From: Rhabdornis inornatus
Lineage: Eukaryota; Chordata; Aves; Passeriformes; Rhabdornithidae
Assembly: GCA_013397075.1 (NCBI GenBank)
Contig: VWZS01004366.1
Location: 62,317-126,316 of the forward strand
Length of the DNA: 64,000 bases
Reading direction: 5' to 3'
Shown: positions 60,480-64,000 of the stretch, one piece after another
Position numbering within the stretch: the first letter of the stretch is position 1
Layout: each line of letters opens with the position of its first letter
Notes under the pieces: model-generated
Told to the model about the DNA's origin: nothing
Database searches by the model: none
What the model saw: only the letters and a program-made list of their open reading frames with translations
Program-made: the position numbers and the translations under genes

Positions 60480-61170
60480 AACAGACGGAACTCTGTGGGG
60501 ACCTCACACTGGAAAAAATGGATTTATTGGGGGACACAGTGCTGTAAAAATTCGTTTATTGGGGAATGTCGGGCTGGGAAAGTAAATTTTTGGAAGACTT
60601 CAGTGGTGCTGGATATACAAATCTTGTGGGGGACCCTGAGATGGAAAATGGGGTCTCCTGGGAGAGAAATTTGTTGGGGCACCTCATGCTGCTAAAATGA
60701 ATCTTTCAGGGGATCCCAAGTCTCCAAAATAGGTTTTTTAGGGATCTCAGAGCTGCAAACTGGGTATTTTGGGGAACCACACAATGCCAAAAACAATGGG
60801 TTTTGTGGGGGATCCCAAGAGTGCAAAATTGGGTCCCTGGAGAGATACAGAAATGGGTCAAATGCTGCAAAAAAATTTGCCTTTTTGGAGGGATCCCAAC
60901 ACTGCAAAAAAGGGTATTTTGAAGGACCTCAAGAGTGAAAACTGGGATTCTTGGGGGACCCCGTGCTGCAAAAATGCGTTTTGTTAGGGGAGGTACCAAT
61001 GCTGTAAAATTAGATCTTGTTGGGGACCCTGTGCTGGAGAAATGAGGTCTTTTGGGGAACTCCAGGAGTGCAAAAAAAGGGTCTTTTGGGGTACCCCATA
61101 GTCCAAAACCCATTTTTTGGGCAGGGATCTCCCACTGCAAAAATTGGTCTTTACAATACCCTCCATTGCA
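60480..61170. repeat. Minisatellite, unit about 40 bp
   Basis: About 17 variants of GGGGACCCCATGCTGCAAAA followed by TGGGTTTTTTG. Confidence 0.85.
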
Positions 61171-61484
61171 ATTTCACACGTTTAACTCTGGGGAGGAAAC
61201 CCCTAAATTCCAGTCTTGGGGATCACACAGATTTTGGGGCATAAGCAGCCCTGACAGAACCTGTTCTGCTCCAAACATGGATTTTTGCTGCTTTTTCCAC
61301 AGGTTTTTGTTGTGACTGGAGCACGGGGCTCAAGGAATTAGAGGATTATCCAGGAAAATCTCACCCCTGAGCCCCAGGGAGTTGCTGCCAGCTCCATCAT
61401 TTCCCAAAACTTGGCTTTGGGGGAGTAATGTCCGTTTGGGGGTTCAAGGGCAATTCCCACATGTGACAGGGTGGGAATTCCATC

Positions 61485-62560
61485 CAGGATCTGGGACTCT
61501 TGGACCCCGAAATGCAAATTTGGAGGGTATTTTCTTAAATCTGGGGGGCTTTTGTGGCAATATGGGACTGCTTTTGGAAAGCAGGACCCCACTGGTGCAA
61601 ACATTGAGCCCCATCTTGAGAATCTGGGGTGTCTTTCCTTGAATTTGAGAGGGCTTCTTGCAAACCTGGGACCCCATTTTGGGAACCTGGGATGCCTTTT
61701 AGGTAGTCTGGGATCCTTTTTAGGAAGCCATTGGAAAATTTTTTTAAGTTTTGGAGCCCTTCTGGTGAATCAGGGCTCTTTTTTTAAACCTGGGACCCTT
61801 TTTAGGGAATCTGGTATGCCTTTTAGGGAACCTGAGGTGTCTTTATTCAACCCTGGAACCCCATTTTTGGAAGTGGGCCTTTTCTCACATTTGGGGAGGA
61901 GGATTGTGAATCAAGACTCATTTTGTTAAATTTAGAGTTACTTTTCTTTGACCTGGGACCCCTCTTCGAGAACCTTGGACCCCTTTTAGGGAACCTGAGG
62001 TATCTTTTTGTGACCCTGGAACCTCATTGCCCAAATCAAAACCACTTTTTTCTACAACAGTACCCCGTTTTGTGAACTTGGAGCACCTTTTCTTTAACCT
62101 GAGAAGGTTTTTTTGTCAATCAAGGCTCCTTTTATGAAACCTGGGGGCTTTCCTTAAACTTGAGACCCCTTTTTGGAAATCTGGGAGCTTGTTTTTCAAA
62201 TCTGGAGGCCCTTGTTTGCCACCCTGGTGTCCATTTCTGCAAATCAGAGACGCCTTTTTGCAAATCTTGAACCCAATTTTGGGAACCTGGGGATGGTTCT
62301 TAAATTTGAGGGGTCTTTTTGGAAATCGGGGCTTCTCTTTTTACACCTGGGGGGATTTTTCTTATGCCTGAGATCCCATTTTGTAGACCTGGGACTTCAT
62401 TTTGGAGCCTGAGCTTAACCTTTTTATTTTCATAAATCTGGGGTGACTTTTTACAAGTCTGGAACCCCCTTTTGCAAACCTGAGACCTCCTTTTGCAAAT
62501 TTACCACCCCATCATATAAACTTGGGGTGCCTTTTCCCAAACATGGGGCCTCCTGCATCC
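61485..62560. repeat. Minisatellite, unit about 30 bp
   Basis: About 35 diverged variants of AACCTGGGACCCCTTTTTGG and GGAATCTGGGGTGCCTTT over more than 1 kb. Confidence 0.85.
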
Positions 62561-63928
62561 AAGCATGAAGAGAGGTCCCTGGTCATAAAAGAAAGAGGGT
62601 TTGGGGGCCTCTTAACAGATAAAATAGGGAATAATTTACATGTAATGCTTTGCTTAAACTGAAAAGGCTGTGACTTTCCATTATTCCTCTCTAGAAGAAT
62701 TTACCTTGGAAAATTTGAATTTGGATGGATTTTTAGCATTCAGTCATGTTCCTGTAGATTCTTTCTCGTAGTTGGGTGGATTTTTAGCATTTTCTCCCAT
62801 TCCCAGGCACACTTTCTGATTTCCAGGCAGGAGCAAACACTTCTTTCCCCTCAAACCCCTTAAAACCAAGGCTAAAAGCTGCAGGAGGCTGACTGAGGGT
62901 AGTGTTAGGGATTGAGGTTCCCATAAACCTGGCCGTGGGATTTGGGGGCATGTGCCCCAGCAGGAAATATTTTCAGGCATCTATAGTTTAATTTCACTGT
63001 TTAATTAATAATGGGGCTATTCTTTGTTAGGGGCTGGTGGGGGATTATGCTGGAGTCAGCTGAGCTTGAGGCTGGATTCCTCTTTTCCAAGTCAGCTCCT
63101 TTGCTGGGAAAAGGGGTTGTAAATTTGTATGTTTATGTTTTATAGAAATATATCTATAACACTCCGTCCCTCTCTCTCTGTATATCTGTATTAAAATAAT
63201 AATATTAATATATAAATTATAATTTACACATTATGTTATATATATTTCTGTAATTGTATTGATATAGAAATTAATATATATAAAGGAAAATTTATATTTT
63301 TATATAGAGAGATTATATGTATAATTTGCAATCCCTGGGATAGCTCAGCCTGGGAGAGTTAAACCTCCCCTCCACAGGACGACAAAAATCATAAATACCC
63401 AAAACCTCACTTTTTTCTTCATTTGAAATACTAGGGTGAACCCAGTCCATTGGGCATCTTCCCCTCCCCATATTCCTGATGCTGGGATGTTAATCCGTGC
63501 TGAATTGCCTCCCAGAAAACTCTGCTGGGAAGGGTTTAGGAGGAAAAAACCCTCAGTGAACACGTTTGCAATGGATTTTGACGCCAAGCCAGATTGGGAG
63601 GCAGGTTCTGGGTGTCCCTCCAACTATATAGAAGCTGGATGTGCCATAGGATGGAAGTGGGGGTTTATTTACATTAAACTTCTCCTGCTGGTGCAAAGGG
63701 CTGGAAAATCCAATGTGACAGCTCGTCCAGCATCTTGGCCTCTTTCCGACCTGTTGAGCCGAAATAATTCCCCGGGTTTTTGTTCGAGGCTACCCCAGTT
63801 TTAAAATGCAAAGAAGGGAAGGAGGTTGAAAAGGGGGGAATTTGGGGATCTCCAGGGCTTGTGCTGCCCAGTGTTCTGGAAATTGTGTTTTGGAGCGTGG
63901 AATTGAGGTAAATTTGGGTTTTCCTAGA
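62561..63928. other. Right-end non-coding stretch, no gene seen
   Basis: Mostly unique-looking sequence with one AT-rich patch. The longest frame (63436-63804, 122 codons) has no recognisable features or splice context. Confidence 0.5.
63120..63325. repeat. AT-rich microsatellite-like stretch
   Basis: ATATATA- and TTAATATA-rich sequence of about 200 bp. Confidence 0.8.
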
Positions 63929-64000
63929 ATAAAATCCCAGTCTGGTTTGGATTGGGAGGGACCTTAAAGCCCATCCTGTTCCACTCTCTGCTATGGGCAG
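63929..64000 (-). mobile_element. CR1 LINE fragment cut by right window edge
   Basis: Antisense 3' terminus: AAAATCCCAGTCTGGTTTGG through CTATGGGCAG. Confidence 0.82.

Noticed and set aside
47473..62560. Tandem arrays as a CRISPR-like locus
   Set aside because: Units are diverged, head-to-tail and without unique spacers or cas genes; the host is a vertebrate.

Overview
This is a vertebrate nuclear window, almost certainly from a bird and probably a songbird. The evidence is about twenty-five fragments of the avian CR1 LINE, two complete solo LTRs with 5-bp target-site duplications, compact introns, GC-rich first exons, many long minisatellites of the kind common on microchromosomes, and a 490-residue GLUT1. 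No bacterial genes, operons, CRISPR array, tRNA or rRNA were found.

Four spliced protein-coding genes are supported exon by exon, with matching splice phases. From left to right: (1) the 5' part of CCDC30 (minus strand, four coding exons, running off the left edge); (2) PPCS, phosphopantothenoylcysteine synthetase of coenzyme A synthesis (minus strand, three exons, 314 aa, complete); (3) ZMYND12, a MYND-finger and TPR-type axonemal/sperm-flagellum protein (plus strand, eight exons, 358 aa, complete); (4) SLC2A1, the facilitative glucose transporter GLUT1 (minus strand, ten exons, 490 aa, complete). PPCS and ZMYND12 are head to head, with start codons 173 bp apart over a shared CpG-rich promoter that holds three ETS-type CGGAAGTG sites and a full RFX X-box. 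ZMYND12 and SLC2A1 are tail to tail, with about 3.7 kb between their stop codons.

Layout: 1-9.3 kb, CCDC30 start, CR1s and solo LTR 1 in intron 3; 9.3-12.2 kb, spacer with CR1s; 12.2-16.7 kb, PPCS with solo LTR 2 in intron 2; 16.85-30.8 kb, ZMYND12 with CR1s and a diverged inverted repeat in intron 2; 30.8-33.0 kb, convergent spacer; 33.0-45.8 kb, SLC2A1 with its CpG island at the right end. From 45.8 to 63.9 kb no gene was recognised. That stretch is a TG/CA-rich tract, an A-rich tract and about ten different minisatellite arrays in succession, plus a (GGA)n tract interrupted by a 163-N gap. Long reading frames there, up to 379 codons, are products of the repeats.

I found no new multi-gene system. 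The items most worth a second look are the RFX/ETS bidirectional promoter, a similar RFX-like site at the CCDC30 start, an unassigned exon-like open frame inside CCDC30 intron 3, the ZMYND12 intronic inverted repeat, the single-N break at the SLC2A1 promoter, and the minisatellite cluster. Gene identities rest on remembered family sequences; exon limits were set by hand from splice sites and phase.
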